A DNA stretch of 64,000 nucleotides from Phytophthora colocasiae (lineage: Eukaryota; Oomycota; Peronosporomycetes; Peronosporales; Peronosporaceae), in NCBI GenBank assembly GCA_018806915.1, contig JAGKQI010000104.1:1736001-1800000 (forward strand). The letters run 5' to 3'. The position numbers and the translations under genes are program-made. Under the pieces are notes generated by a model. That model was not told where the DNA came from and did not search any database. It worked only from the letters and a program-made list of their open reading frames with translations. Below, piece by piece: positions 26,901 through 39,201 of this stretch; the first letter of the stretch is position 1; each line of letters begins with the position of its first letter.

Positions 26901-29900
26901 TGATGTACGAAGTAGATGGGAGTCTAGAGGACACAGTGATTCCTCCGCCAGGAAATGGAGTTACCTGCTCGAGCCACGGTCGAAGCCAGATAGACGGTAG
27001 CTGCAAGTGCAGTGTTGGATTTACAGGCGAAGGCTGTAACAACCGAGTGGTGTGCTGCTCCGATCCACACCAATGTCACCATGCCGTGTGTGAAATGGAT
27101 CCTGCCAAAGTCATTGTGGTATCGGTGGAATTTGGCAATGATGTACAGGGAACAGGTGCCATGATGAACGCAGGTGACAAAGGTACTGCCTCTAAAGCTG
27201 TTAAGACGCTTTCTCGAGCAGTGGCGTTAAGTCAGGACGGTAGTGTCATTCTCGTGTACCCTGGCGCGTATTCCGGTTTAAACAATCGGAATTTGGAAGT
27301 ACTATCTACAAACTTGACTTTTTCCACTTTGAAAGGGCCATTTTGGACGAGTGTTGACTGTGAAAAAAGCTCGCGATTTCTTCTCGCGACCGATTCTAGT
27401 ACGACAGTCGAAGGATTCACGTTGCAAAATTGTATGGAATCTGACGGAGGGGTTTTCAAGATTCTTGGTCGAGATTTCAGTGGAATTAATTTGAGTGTCG
27501 TCAACTCCACTGCGAGTCAGAATGGTGGAGTTTTGTACGCGACCGGCAGTATAGTCACGCTCAACCAAGTGGCTGTAGTAAATAGCATTGCGGGTACTGA
27601 AGCTGGAGCCTTTTATCTCGAAGACTCACAAGCTTTTATGATCGATTCGAACGCCACGAAAAGCACTGCCACCCGTGGAGGAGCAATGACCTTACGAGGA
27701 ACTAGTTCTCTTTCTATGACTAACTCTAAATTGTTTGGTAATATTGCGTCAGAGAGTGGAGGAGGAGCTTACTTGAAAGGTACCATAACCCTCAAAAGGG
27801 TTATCCTTGACGACAACAGATCCCCGAGTGGAGGTGGTCTCTCCATGGAAAGTGGAGTCTTGGTGATGGAGTACTGTGTCATTTCCAACAATAAAGCTGA
27901 ACTTGCTGGCGGTGGTATGACACTAAGTGATGGGTCAGCACTGACAGTTGTAGCGACGTCCATTCAAAGTAACAAGGTCCAAGCTAGTGGCGGCGGCGTG
28001 TATGCCACAGGTACGGTCAGTATCATTTTTGACAAGCAGGATATATCTCCGTCTACTATCACTGGAAATACAGCATTAAATGGAGCAGGGATTTACATCT
28101 CCGCTGCGCATGCGATTTTTCAAGGTATTAACGTTGAGAATGGACATGCAGACGAGTCTGGAGGTGGTGTTGTAATGTTGGATAGTACTGTCGAGTGGCT
28201 AAGTATGACTATTCTAGATAACGAGGCAGTGGAAGGTGGTGGTCTGGTATTGAAAAACTCTCAATTGACATGTAAAGGGGCCGTCCTTCTTACAAAAAAC
28301 AAGGCTGGTGATGGAGGTGCCATATGGATGAGCACAAGTACCATGACTGGTGTCGAAGGTACCTACTGTCTCTCGAATACGGCCACTACTAGTGGTGGTG
28401 CGCTTTTTGTTGCTGAAGTTTCGACTGTTGAAAACGTGAAGCTAGAGCTCAACAGGGCTGTAAAGGGTGCGTGTATGTATGTGAAAAATGCAAAACTCAG
28501 CTTACTGAACTCTCAGGGCCTCGGATGCGTTGCTAGTGTTGCTGGTGGAGGCCTGTGGGTAACAGACAGTGAAGTGACTGTACGAGGTGTTTCCTTGGTG
28601 GACAGTACCGCCCCTGAAGGAGGAGGAATTTTCGCTATTGCGAGCTCTGTTTCAGGTGACATGACGATTGAGAATTGCGTTGCAGACATTCGTGGGGGGG
28701 GAATGTATTTGACGGGTAAATCTACCGTCTTAGGGCTGAATGTTGACAAATGCAACGCCCAAGAAGGAGGAGCTGTCTATGCTGTGAACTCAGACCTTAC
28801 GATCAAAACGTCCAAACTGTTAAACTCGTACGCGTCGCAAAAAGGTGGTGGACTTTACGCAACTGACTCTACCGTGATATTGACAGAAACAGTCATATCT
28901 AAAGGCACCAGTGAGCTGAAGGGTGGTGGCGCTTACGTGCAGTCGTCGACGTTGACTCACGATGGTGTTTCTGTAGAGCAATGTAGCTCTGCTACCGGAG
29001 GTGGCATGTACTTGAAGTCGAGTAAAATTCAGGCAAAAGGGCCATCATCGTCTTCGCAAATAGCTACAAATAATGCGTCGGATACAGGTGGCAATTTGTT
29101 CTTAAGTGGGCTATCTTCTGTCGAGCAACTGGTAATTTCTTCAGGTATTGCAAATTCTGGTGGTGGAATGGCTATTGACAGTATCTCGGCAACAGTCCAA
29201 GGATGTTCGATTGTATACAACTCGGCTACGTTTGGAGGGGGTGTTTCTCTACAAAGCAATTCAATGTGCATCATGATAAATTCCGTTGTGTCGCAGAACA
29301 TTGCTGAAAAGAATGGGGGTGGTATGGAAATCTTGGATGCTACACTTTGGCATGATGCTATTTCGATGGTTGCAAACAGAGCAGCGAGTGGAGGGGGTGT
29401 TTTCATAAGAGGAGAGTCTCGTTTATCAAGACAGATCGATACTTTGTCTCAAGCCCTTCTTCAACGGAATAGTGCTACGACAGGAAACGGTGGAGGCATT
29501 TACATTATGAAACAAAGTCGGGTTAAGGCCGATGGACTTGCACTTGTTAATAGCAGTGCTGATCAAGGGGCTGGGATTTTCGTTAACAGCTCAAAATTTG
29601 AGCTAAAAGACTCATCGTTTCAGAATGGAAATGCTTCAAAAGGTGGTGGCATATTTGCCATTGACTATAGTGACGTAAAATTGACGAATTGTTCTTTCAT
29701 AAAGAACAATGCCTCTCAAACAGGTGGAGGGATTGGATTGGATGGTGGCCAGCAAGGCACTGTGACTCTATCCATGGACAATTGTACTCTAGCCGGCAAC
29801 TATGCGAGTGAAGGGGGAGGGATCATGCTGTCACAGACGAATATCACCGGGTCGAACACCTTTGTTGTGGACAATTATGCAATATCTGGTGGGGGGATCG

Positions 29901-32900
29901 CAGTTACTAAAGCTTCGGTGACGCTTAGCAACTGGGATTTCACCAACAATACCGTCCTTAAAAACGAACTAGATGCGCGAGGCGGTGCGCTGTACGTTGA
30001 GGTTGGCGTTATAGCGATAACCGACTCGACACTTGTCAGCAATGAAAAAGCTACCTTGGCTCCGAATGGTGGACTTATTTACGTTCAGGACTCCGACACG
30101 AGATTAAGCATTATCAACTCAGTTTTGAGGTTTGGTCAAGCGTACTCCGGTGGATTAATTTACTCGTTGAATGCTCATGTTCGCTTGATGAATTCGACCC
30201 TGCACCGTGGATTTGCTTACGACTTTGGGGCTGGAATCTTAGCAGTGAATACTATTCTCGATATTTCGGATAGCTTTTTCTACGATAATTTCGCCTTTTA
30301 TGACGGCGGGGGGATTTACATGAAAGAAGGCGGTAAACTCACTGTAAGTAATTCATTCTTCGATCTCAATTCAGTTCAAGATCGTGGTGGGGCTATCTTC
30401 CTCAGTCCTGGAGCAGCCATCACCAGTACAATATCCAGATCGAATTTCACTCGCAATACCAATATTGGTTACGGTTCCACCATTTTTGTCGGCCGAAAAA
30501 ACACTGTTAAATTATCTGACTGCATTGTTTCCCGAAACGGTGGGCCTTCGACAGAAGGAGGAGCGCTAAACGCCATTGACGCGACTGTGGGGATTAAAAC
30601 GTCCCTGTTTGAACTCAATACGGCGATTAAAGGGGCTGCCATTCATATTAGTCGGTCATCTAATGCGACGATTGAAAACAGTACGATCCAGAATAATACG
30701 GCTATCATCCAAGGCGGTGCTTTGCACGCTTCAATCCGATCTACCGCCATATTCACGAACTCGACAGTTAATGGTAATGAGGCCGTGGAAGGCGGTGCTG
30801 TGTACGCTCTTGGATCTGCAGTCATTACGCTAAACGATACCAGCTGCCTGTATAACACCGCTAGTTCTTTTGGCGGTGCTATCGCCATGAAAGGCAGTGC
30901 TGCTATAACTATTGATGCTAGTGTATTCGCGAAAAACAAGGCACATACTGGTGGTGGGCTTTCAATCCAGAATAATGCCTCCGTATCTGTCGTAAAAAGT
31001 CAATTTCAAGATAATTATGTTAGTGATTTTGGAGCTGGGATCTACATTGATAAGGATACAGAAGAAAATACGACGTTGGTGCACTGCGAAGGGCTAAAGT
31101 TCGGTGGAAACACTGCTAAAGCAGGAAAAGACGTTCACTGGGTTTACTATCCGTGGTTTTTGTTCGAGTGTATCGACTGCACTACGTTGTCTGGAGATGA
31201 TAAGCCGTTCATTGCTACTAGTGCTACGGATATTACAGCGGGATGGTGGCCTGCTAACGTAACGAGTGGTGTGAGTTTGGGTGTAGAATTACCAACGAAC
31301 TCATCAAAAACCACAATCTCCTCGGCTGATACTGCGGCTAGCAGGAACACGAGCTTAACAATGCCGAAGTCAAGTGTGTTATGGCCTACCGTTGTTGTGC
31401 GCGACTATTACGGCGCTATTGCAACTTATGATAACGTGACTCGATGCCGTGCAACTCCCATGGGTACAGTAGAAGGACAGTTTTCATTTGTTCCGCCGTC
31501 GTGGATCTCTGTTGGCAGCGGATACATCGTGTTTGAGGGCGCGAAAGTCTTCTCAAAATTCAGCGATGAGCCGTATCCTTTGTACATTAATTGTACTCTA
31601 TCCCCGGTGCTACAGAAGTCTATCACTATAAATGTGTTGGTTAACCAGTGCAACCCCGGATATGAAAATGTCAACGGGTAAGGAATTCAAATTGCGTATG
31701 GAATTGTACTCCTCTAACTTTGTATGTTGTTGCAGCCAATGTCTCCCATGTTCAAGAGGAACGTACAGGTAAAAATTGTGCGACGTTGTTAATTTTTCTG
31801 TAGTGTGTATTGATGTACTGCTGTTTGCCCTGCAGCCTTGATGGAGAGAGATGCTACTTGTGTCCTGCTGGGGCCACTTGCGAACAAAAAGATTTAAGAG
31901 AGACCACAATTGGAGTGGTTTCTCCTCTTCGACAGCAAGGATATTTTGTTTCGAAGGCTAGGTCGACTTACGCAGCTTCAAATTGTGACGACCCAGCATT
32001 GTGGCCGAATGATGATCCTTGCAAAGCCATCCAAGAAGATGATCTCACCTCTCGCATCCACGAGTGTGCTAACGCATCTTTGGAAGTGTTTTACAAATAT
32101 TGGAGTCGAAACAGGATCTACGCTTGCTTGTCTGGGAATGAATACTACGCCTGCGACGTAAGAATTCTGCACGAAAACGTTAGTCGCCTAAACTATTCTA
32201 ACTGTTTGCTTTTTGTTGTTATTATCGGCAGACCAATACCGCCTGTAAAGAGGCTTCTGTTCCGTCCCCACCTTCTGCTGCTGTTTTCATAAGCACAGCA
32301 GCTACTCAGTCCTCAAGTCAGTGTGCAGCTGGGTATTCAGGCATCGTCTGCGCTACATGCAGTGATGGCTATTACAAGGCTTCGAACGGGTCATGCACGC
32401 GTAAGTACTTGTTTTGAAGTATATAACAACCTGGTCAATATGTTGATTAATTTCTCACAATGTGTTGATAGAGTGTACGGACCCGAATGACCCCGCAGTA
32501 GCACGAACTACCCGAGTGCTTGCGTTTGTGCCGATTGCCGTTGCTATCGCTGCTCTACTGTTCCTATTTTATCTCTTCTCAAGTGCGGGCGAACAACACA
32601 TTATTAATCACGCGCAAGCCGCCTCCCGGTTCCAGATTTACACCGGTGGATCGCAGTTCCGATTAGCTCTTCAGGCCGCAAAGACGGATGTCCAAAGACG
32701 TGTTCGTTCCATGATGCAAAATGTTGCAAAATTCAAACGTGCCAGGTTTGATAAAAAGGAGCCGGAACGATATCTTTTTGACATTTATCCCAGTGACGCG
32801 GAGATTCCGGCATGGCGACCTGAGAAGTTCAAAATTATGCTGGGATTTTTTCAAGTCGTTGGCAGCTTTAAAGAAGTGTACGAGATCCCGTGGCCCCATG

Positions 32901-35197
32901 CGATGAGCCATCTCATGGATATTTGTTCCTTAGCGGATTTTAATTTCGTGAGCACAACTGCTGCGGAATGTCTGTTCAAACGCGATTACTTTGCAAACTA
33001 TCGGTAAGGCATTGTTTAGTGCTTCCCTTGTATGGTTGCAGTAAACTAATGTTGCACTGTAGTCTTTCTCTCTTTGCTCTGTGTGGAATGCTTGTTCTAG
33101 TGTTTCTAGTCACGCTATGGGGGATTTTGCGGTTCCGAGTCAAGCTTTCAACTCTGCCAAGACATTGTGTTAATTGTGGGCTGCCCGTGTTCACATTGGA
33201 ACATCGTCCGCCACCAACCCTAGCACGCAGGCGTGCAACGATAGTGGCGGATATCAAACAAAAGCGCAAGCAGAACCGAGGAATGAGAGCGGAATCAAAA
33301 ACTGAAGTTCCGAAACACCGTCCATTTCCGATTCAACCAAAGCGTGCAACGCCAGTGGCGGATCTCAAACGAAAGCTCAAGCCAAGGGGTAGCGTGATTA
33401 CCACACGCGTTGGCAAATGGAAATTACTCGCTCAGCTAAAAAAGTTGTGGGCAGCGCGGCGACGTATGATGGAAAATGCTGAGTCGTCGCGAATTGTGCG
33501 GCTTGTTGTGTCTGTTTTGAACTGGGTAGACCGCGTTACGCAACTCCCAGCGTCGATATCTACACACAAGCCTCGGTGTCCGACCTCACAGCGCATTAGA
33601 AATGATGTTCTGAATATGGTCGTGCACAGTAACCTGCGTCTTTGGCGAGCACGAGTGTGGATGCGTCTGTATTACAAAGCGTACCAGAACAGATGCATTA
33701 AGCTGTTCTTTTGGTAAGTTAAGTCTTCTTCCTCTACTACGACGTTAAAAGTTGTTATTTTTTAGTATTGACTACGGTATGCACAGGATTTTGCTTCTAT
33801 TCTACCCGATGCTGTGTCAACGTGTAATCGGCATGTTCTACTGCGATGAAATCGGAGATCATTATTACATGACTCTTGATCGCAGCAATCTCTGTTATGA
33901 AGGCACCTGGTTATTTTATCTCCCTCTTGGGATCACCTTAGTCGTCTTCTGGGTTATTGGTAAGGCAACAGCAAGTATTCAGAAATGCTATGGGACTAAC
34001 TTGTCATGTTTTACAGGTGTTCCACTTCTGTTCTGGGTAATTATTTTCATGAAGCGATCTCGTGGCGTTAACGATACGCTTCTCTTGATCGGGGAGTCAT
34101 CGCAAAAAGTATTGAAGGAACGGCTCATACTGAAAATGCGCCTCCATATCGCTGATCATGGCGAACTTGTAGACGATAAAAGATTGGAGGCTCACGAACG
34201 CGAACTGCTTGCCCACTTTTTGTACGACAGAAACTTGAACGTAAGTATTCGCAGTCTTGACATTCCGGGGTGAAGTTTTGATGGTTTTCGCTTGAGTAGG
34301 AACCAAGTACGGTTGCCCAGGTTGGATTTATCTATCATTCGTGTGCGTACAAGACCCCGAAAACTGTTTTAAAATTTGTGGGATTAACTAACTTGTCTGC
34401 TTTGTAGATGACACGCATTTTTGGTGGTATGAAGTATGGGATCTGGGTCGGAAGCTCCTGTTGAACTGCATCATCACTCTTCTTGCCAAGGCGGGTGCAA
34501 ATCGGATTATTTGCGGTCTCGTGGTCTTGTGAGTAGCAAATGTCTTTGGAGTTCATTTGTCGAATGTCTAACACCACTTTTCCACCAACAGGTTAGCATA
34601 TCTCTGTGTAATGCTGTTTTGCAAACCGTACAAAGATCCATCGGACAGTGCTCTAGCTGGTGTGGTTCAAATTCAGCTCTTCATCACGTTGTTCTGTACG
34701 TATTCCTGATTTTTTCTTCGCTAGCCTTAGAATAAATAACAAGTGACTGTTTTGTAGGTGGTTTAATCTTGAAAATGGGTTTGCTGTACCTCGATGAGCG
34801 CGTTATCATTTTGGTGACAAACGCAGCGATCGTCACGACCGCGATGACCTTGGTCTATGCAGTCTTTAGCATCTTAAACGAGAAACCGGCTGGCTTAAAG
34901 AGGGCTGAACGTCAGAGTCGGGAAGAGCAGCAACGAGCTGTCGCCGTACACGTTCGAAAACTTTGGCGTATGGCATACGGCTACGCTCTCACTGAAGTTT
35001 ACCTGGACAATCCTGATGCTGGTCCGATGCCGCTACTGGTGATGACAGAGCTTGCTCGACGGGCACGACAGGACAGGTGTCAGCAAGTACTAAACGCTCA
35101 GCTGGAACTCACCTCAGCGATGAACCTCGATAACCAGACTACGATGGTATCTGCCTCCCAGATTAACGTTATCGAGGGAGAAGCTGACGAGTATTAA
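11931..35197 (+). CDS. Giant modular surface protein: FN3/Calx-beta array, CUB, EGF, beta-helix, multi-pass C-terminus
   Basis: I model 28 exons; the 27 introns are 52-79 bp, and the spliced frame is 21,525 nt, about 7174 aa. The first 25 residues (MVQDRCLLGWWYLLAAVVMV...) look like a signal peptide. Domains follow in order: roughly 35 FN3-like repeats sharing a TGG..I...W..P.D.GG signature (to about residue 4530); Calx-beta pairs at nt 15371-16090, 18840-19500 and 22170-22870; CUB (about 4540-4650); an EGF-like module; a GGG-rich beta-helix (about 4720-6050); a Cys-rich ephrin-receptor-like stretch (QCLPCSRGTYS, CYLCPAGATC); then several membrane spans (about 6420-7070) and a cytoplasmic tail. 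Two exons are exceptionally long (17026-23304 and 26723-31677). It is probably a plasma-membrane or cell-wall-associated adhesin or receptor. The ligand and signalling output are unknown. A split into two genes is possible but no stop or start supports it. Confidence 0.85.
12003..26530 (+). repeat. Array of about 35 FN3-like domains with interleaved Calx-beta domains
   Basis: Tandem units of about 90-100 codons each carry a conserved TGG(A/S)I.L.W..P.DTGG..I..Y core and end near ...T(T)T....P..P. Units are diverged at DNA level, so this is a protein-level repeat. Three Calx-beta insertions break it into blocks. Calx-beta hallmarks visible are V.EN....V...R..G near the start and (D/N)D..(Y/F)....E.F near the end, with DDGDAG linkers at about 19150 and 22530. 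One FN3 unit (nt 13800-14270) contains an extra Cys-rich insertion with about nine cysteines. Confidence 0.8.
27140..31130 (+). repeat. Parallel beta-helix repeat region (Pmp-like GGG/GGA repeats)
   Basis: More than 30 short repeats (20-35 residues) carry a GG(G/A)(I/L/V/M) turn often preceded by N.A...., for example NKAELAGGGMTL, NSATFGGGVSL and NNASQTGGGIGL. The pattern resembles chlamydial polymorphic-membrane-protein repeats and pectate-lyase-like beta-helices. It lies wholly within one uninterrupted 4955-bp exon. No catalytic residues of a pectinase are evident, so a structural or adhesive role is more likely than an enzymatic one. Confidence 0.75.
31640..35197 (+). other. Cys-rich stalk and multi-pass membrane C-terminus of the giant protein
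   Basis: This part is encoded by twelve exons, eleven of them small. The Cys-rich stalk (nt about 31640-32400) has CxxC spacing of the ephrin-receptor-like or GCC2/GCC3 type. Hydrophobic segments follow at nt about 32515-32580, 33063-33135, 33775-33830, 33905-33960 with 34017-34050, 34455-34640, 34655-34790 and 34805-34880. A segment LFCKPYKDPSDS...QIQLFITLFCGLIL closely precedes the last spans; this P...Q...F.TL..GL layout is, from memory, common at the ends of large stramenopile surface receptors. The final tail is charged and helical. Confidence 0.65.
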
Positions 35198-35386
35198 ATT
35201 TTCTGTAAATATGAGGATTGGGAATAATGCTAGAGCAGTAGATGCTGAAGACTTCTGATTCAACTGCTTAACAAGAACTTCAGTAGTAGTAATAGCGAGT
35301 AGCGATTAGCGAAGCATATTCATTTAATCGATGCAACTTACCACCTGCAAACGATTGAAGCCGTAGCATCACCTCCGTGCCGGTGT
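35198..35386. other. Convergent intergenic region
   Basis: This 189-bp stretch lies between two convergent stops (giant gene on plus, SMC2 on minus) and so must hold both 3' ends. It contains AT-rich patches but no recognisable RNA gene or repeat. Confidence 0.5.
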
Positions 35387-38300
35387 TCATCGTGCGCGAG
35401 ACTTCGGAACCGTGCGAGTGACGGTAGATACACCATCGACGAACTTGGTCCGGAACACCACGTTTGCGTTGTTAAACATACCTTCCTTCAGCGACACCAC
35501 AATGAACTGCGAGTGCGAGAAGTGGGAGCGAATCATCTGACCGATATTCTGGGTGTGTGACAAATCCAAAGCAGCATCAACTTCATCCAGGATATACATC
35601 GGAGCGGGTTTGAATAGCAACAGCGACAGAATCAGCGATAGCGCGAGGAGCGAGCGTTGGCCGCCGCTTAGTTCCGTTAAACTCTCCTTCCACACGCCAC
35701 CAAACGACACACGCACTTGGAGTCCATCGAGAATGGTTCCTAGAAAAAAAAAACGTCAACACAAATATCCAACGAAAAATAAAATACTCAAAAACGCACC
35801 ATTTGTCGGCGGGTCCAGCTTCGCGTGTGTTCCAGGTAGCAGTGTGCCGAAAATGGAGCCAAAGTCCTTGTTTACCTTCACCCATGTCGTCTGAAGAGCC
35901 TCGTTTTTCTTCGCATCGAGCTCCTTGATGACCGACGTAATTTTCTCCTTGTCATTCTCGATAATGTGGCGCTTATTCATCAGACCTTGGTACTCTTGCT
36001 CAGCCTTCTCAATCATACCCATGACTTTCTTATTAATCTTCTTCGACAAGGCACCCTGAGTTTCCTTCAGTTCTAGCAGACGGCGATTCGCGGTAGACGG
36101 ATCCCTTCGTTGGAAGTCGTAGTCAGTGTGTTCCCGACCGAAGAACTCCTTCTCCGTCTCAATCCAAGGATGCGCCTTCTCTAACTTCTTTACCATCATT
36201 TTGGCGTCACTTTTGTCCTTGGCCATTCGAGAAATCTTGTGCTCCGTCTTCTTGCGCTCAATCTCCAGATCACTTTTCTTTTTTGAAAGAGCGCTCTGAC
36301 GTGTACTCAGCTCCTTCAGCTGCTGGTCATATCGCGTTAAGTTGGTTCGGCGCTCCTCTAGCTTCTTAGAAGCCTGCTCGTAGGTATCTTGAATTTCAGC
36401 AAGCTTGTCCTCTACCTTCTTCTCCTCCTTGTGGAGCGTAGCTAGCTCCTTTTGGATACCAGAAACACTTTCATTGTTGCCAGCAAGTTCCTGCTCAGCG
36501 GATTCCGACTCCAGAACCAGCTCGGAGAGCTCCTGTTGAGCGTTCTTAAGGTGCAAACCAATCTTTTGCGTTTCCTTTTTGGCCTCAGCGAAGCGCTTCT
36601 CCAGGACTCCAATTTTCGATTGGCGTGATTCCTTCAAGTTGGCGATGTCTGCATCCAAACTCTTCACGTCCTTAGCTAATTGGACAACAGCTTCCTTCTT
36701 AGTAATCAAGAGCTCCTTGTCCTGAGCATATTGCTCTTCTGAAGATGCAACGTCACGCTCTAGTTGCGCAAAGACGCTGTCTGCGATACGTTCATCAAGC
36801 AAACGTAGCTCGTGCTCCTTCAATTCAATCTGATGCTTTAATTGACGGAAGTGACCAGCATCCTAAACAAAAATACACCAAGTTAGTCACCACCCTCAAA
36901 TGGCTGAACGATACTCTACGTACCTGTTTCATGTCATCCAGGGCTCTCGAACGATCCTGGAGCTCACGCCGCATGTCACTAAGCTCGCGCGTGCGATTAA
37001 TCAACTGATGGAGCTTCAGGAGAACAGGCGTGCCACTAGACGGCGCAGAACCTCCTTGAAGTGTACCAGCCGGATCGTACGAATCGCCATCAAGAGTCAC
37101 TGTCTTGACTTTGATATCTCTGTGAAATGTGACGTTCTTGGCAAGCTCGCTCGTCTCACAAATAATGGACGAGCCGAATGCATACTCCATTGCGGGCACA
37201 AGTTCCGGCTTGAAATGGATCAATTCCATCGCATTCCACACTTTTCCTCCTTGCTGCTGTGCGACCTGACGTGCCTTGTCCATTTTGCGAGGCTCCACCG
37301 TCTTGCGCGAAATACGGTTGAGTGGAATAATTGTGACACGGTTCATTAGACGACCGAACTTGAGGATATCTTTCGCAGTCTTTTCGTTGTCTACCACGAT
37401 CTGGTATAGTTTTCCTCCAGCAGCAATTTCGAGAGCAAGTGCAGACCATTCGTGCTTCGTCTCGAGCAGGTTAGCCAGCACACCCATAACACTATCTCGC
37501 TTGAAATTACGGTATGGATCCGTGTACTTGAAATCCAAGCGAGATGACAGCCCCGATGAAATATTATCCACATCCCTTTCGGTGCGCATGATGTCGTCTT
37601 GCAGGCCCCGGACGCGGTCATGTAGCTCACGCTCCTCGTCAGGGTTGAAGTTCCGAGTAAGCTGATCAACCTTACGCTGCATGTGCTCCAGCTCGTCAAT
37701 CTTATGCTTACGCTCTTCATCCATACTGCGGTTGTTAATGCGCGTCTGCTCAATCTCCCGGCGCTTGTGTTTGATGCTCTCCTCCATATGCTTAAGCTTT
37801 AGGTTGATCTGCTTGATTGCAGTGTTATTCTCTTGCAGTTCGCGCTGCTTCGAAGCAAGACGCTCTGACAAAGATTCGTCGCTGTCTCCGCTCTGTTCCA
37901 TGCCAGCATTTAGAGCCTGAATTTGGCGCTGATAATCCTTCGCTTCTGTCTCCTTAGCGGTATAGGTCTCCTCGACCTGATTCACTTTCTGTTTTGCCTT
38001 CTCGATCTCCTTTGCCAGCTTGGCCATTGCCTGCTCGGTTTCTGCTTGTTGTTCATTCATTCCTGCTTCAGCATTCACCTGCTGTTCAATGGAAGCCTTG
38101 CAGTGCTTCAGCTTCGTGGTAAACTTCACCACTTCCTTGCCGATCTTCTCTACGTTATCCTTGAGCTGCTGGAATTCCTTGCCCATTTCTTTGTCTCGCT
38201 GTCCCTGCAACGCCTCGATCTCGTCCTCGACCTGCTCGACTTCCTGTTCAATCTGAATTTCTTGCTCTTTCGCCGCACGTTGGGCCTCCTGCATCTTCTC

Positions 38301-39059
38301 AACGTGTTGCGCCGTGTTATTCAGCGCATTCTTGGCCTTCTGGAAGTCATATGCCACACAAAATCTCTGCAGCCTCTCCATCTCCGTGTTATTAGCCGCC
38401 CACTTCAAGTAATGTGTCTTCTCAGCTCTCAACTTCTCGAGCGTGGGGGTGATCTCATTGGCCAGAATGCTGTTGATCTCGTCCACCTTCTTCTCCTTCT
38501 TCGTCATCGTCTTGAGAGCTGCAAGCTTCTTATTCTCGTACATTCTAGTACCAGCCGCCTCCTCGATCATACCAAGGATCTCAGGTGGCTTCATGTTCAA
38601 CACCTTGGTGATGCGTCCCTGCATGATAAGGAAGTGCGGGTTGTTGACATTAAGCTGCACCGAGTGGAAGAGGTTCTGCACCTGGCTCACTTGGGCCGTG
38701 TGGCCATTGATCAGGTACTTGTTACGGCCTCCAATGACGACTTGACGGGCCACGGAGATCTGCTCATACTGCTCATAACCCACGGGCGAAGCCTTGGCAT
38801 CTTGGTTGTTAAACACGATCGTAACACTTGCCTTGGTCACACCTGCTTGGCCCTGCTTGTACACGAGCTCTTGCAGGTTGTTAGCGCGCACTTGAGATAA
38901 ATTAGTGATGCCCAGCACGAAGCAAATGGCGTCCAGCACGTTGGACTTGCCGCTGCCATTGAGACCCGTGATGGCATTAAAGCGAGGGTCGAAGCCGCTC
39001 ACGACCGTACGCGTCGCGTACGACTTAAAGCCATCCAGGATGATCTCCTCGATATGCAT
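35387..39059 (-). CDS. SMC2: Condensin subunit SMC2
   Basis: Three exons on the minus strand are joined by introns at 36863-36923 and 35740-35799, giving about 1183 aa, the usual SMC2 length. The N-terminal ATPase half has Walker A (GLNGSGKS, residues 32-39) and an SMC2-typical start ([15 protein letters not shown]). Two long coiled coils flank a hinge near residues 520-680 ([12 protein letters not shown]...). The C-terminal half has the ABC signature LSGGQRSL and Walker [12 protein letters not shown] followed by the D-loop. All ATPase residues look intact. SMC2 pairs with SMC4 in condensin to compact mitotic chromosomes. The ATG at 39059 is the obvious start because it directly opens the conserved SMC N-terminus. 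Confidence 0.96.
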
Positions 39060-39201
39060 CGCTTCCTCTTGCCTGCCCGCGCGCGCAATTTGAAAAATGC
39101 ACTTGAGTGACCCCTCGCTTCAGTGGCAAATGAGATACCTGTTATATTAGATATATAAAATATAAACGACCATTTCTTCAACAAGTTGAAGCGGTGGCTA
39201 T
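39060..39201. promoter_or_regulatory. Compact divergent promoter between SMC2 and Kizuna-like gene
   Basis: Only 142 bp separate the two start codons, so both core promoters must lie here. On the minus strand TCTCATTTGCCA (complement of about 39121-39132) partly matches the oomycete initiator consensus GCTCATTYYNCA. An AT-rich stretch (about 39139-39166, atatattag/atataaaata) lies nearer the plus-strand gene. Shared cell-division expression would fit the two products, but that is inference. Confidence 0.4.

Noticed and set aside
37923..38900. 325-codon plus-strand frame over SMC2
   Set aside because: A leucine/serine-rich shadow of the SMC2 coiled coil in the opposite strand; no domain.
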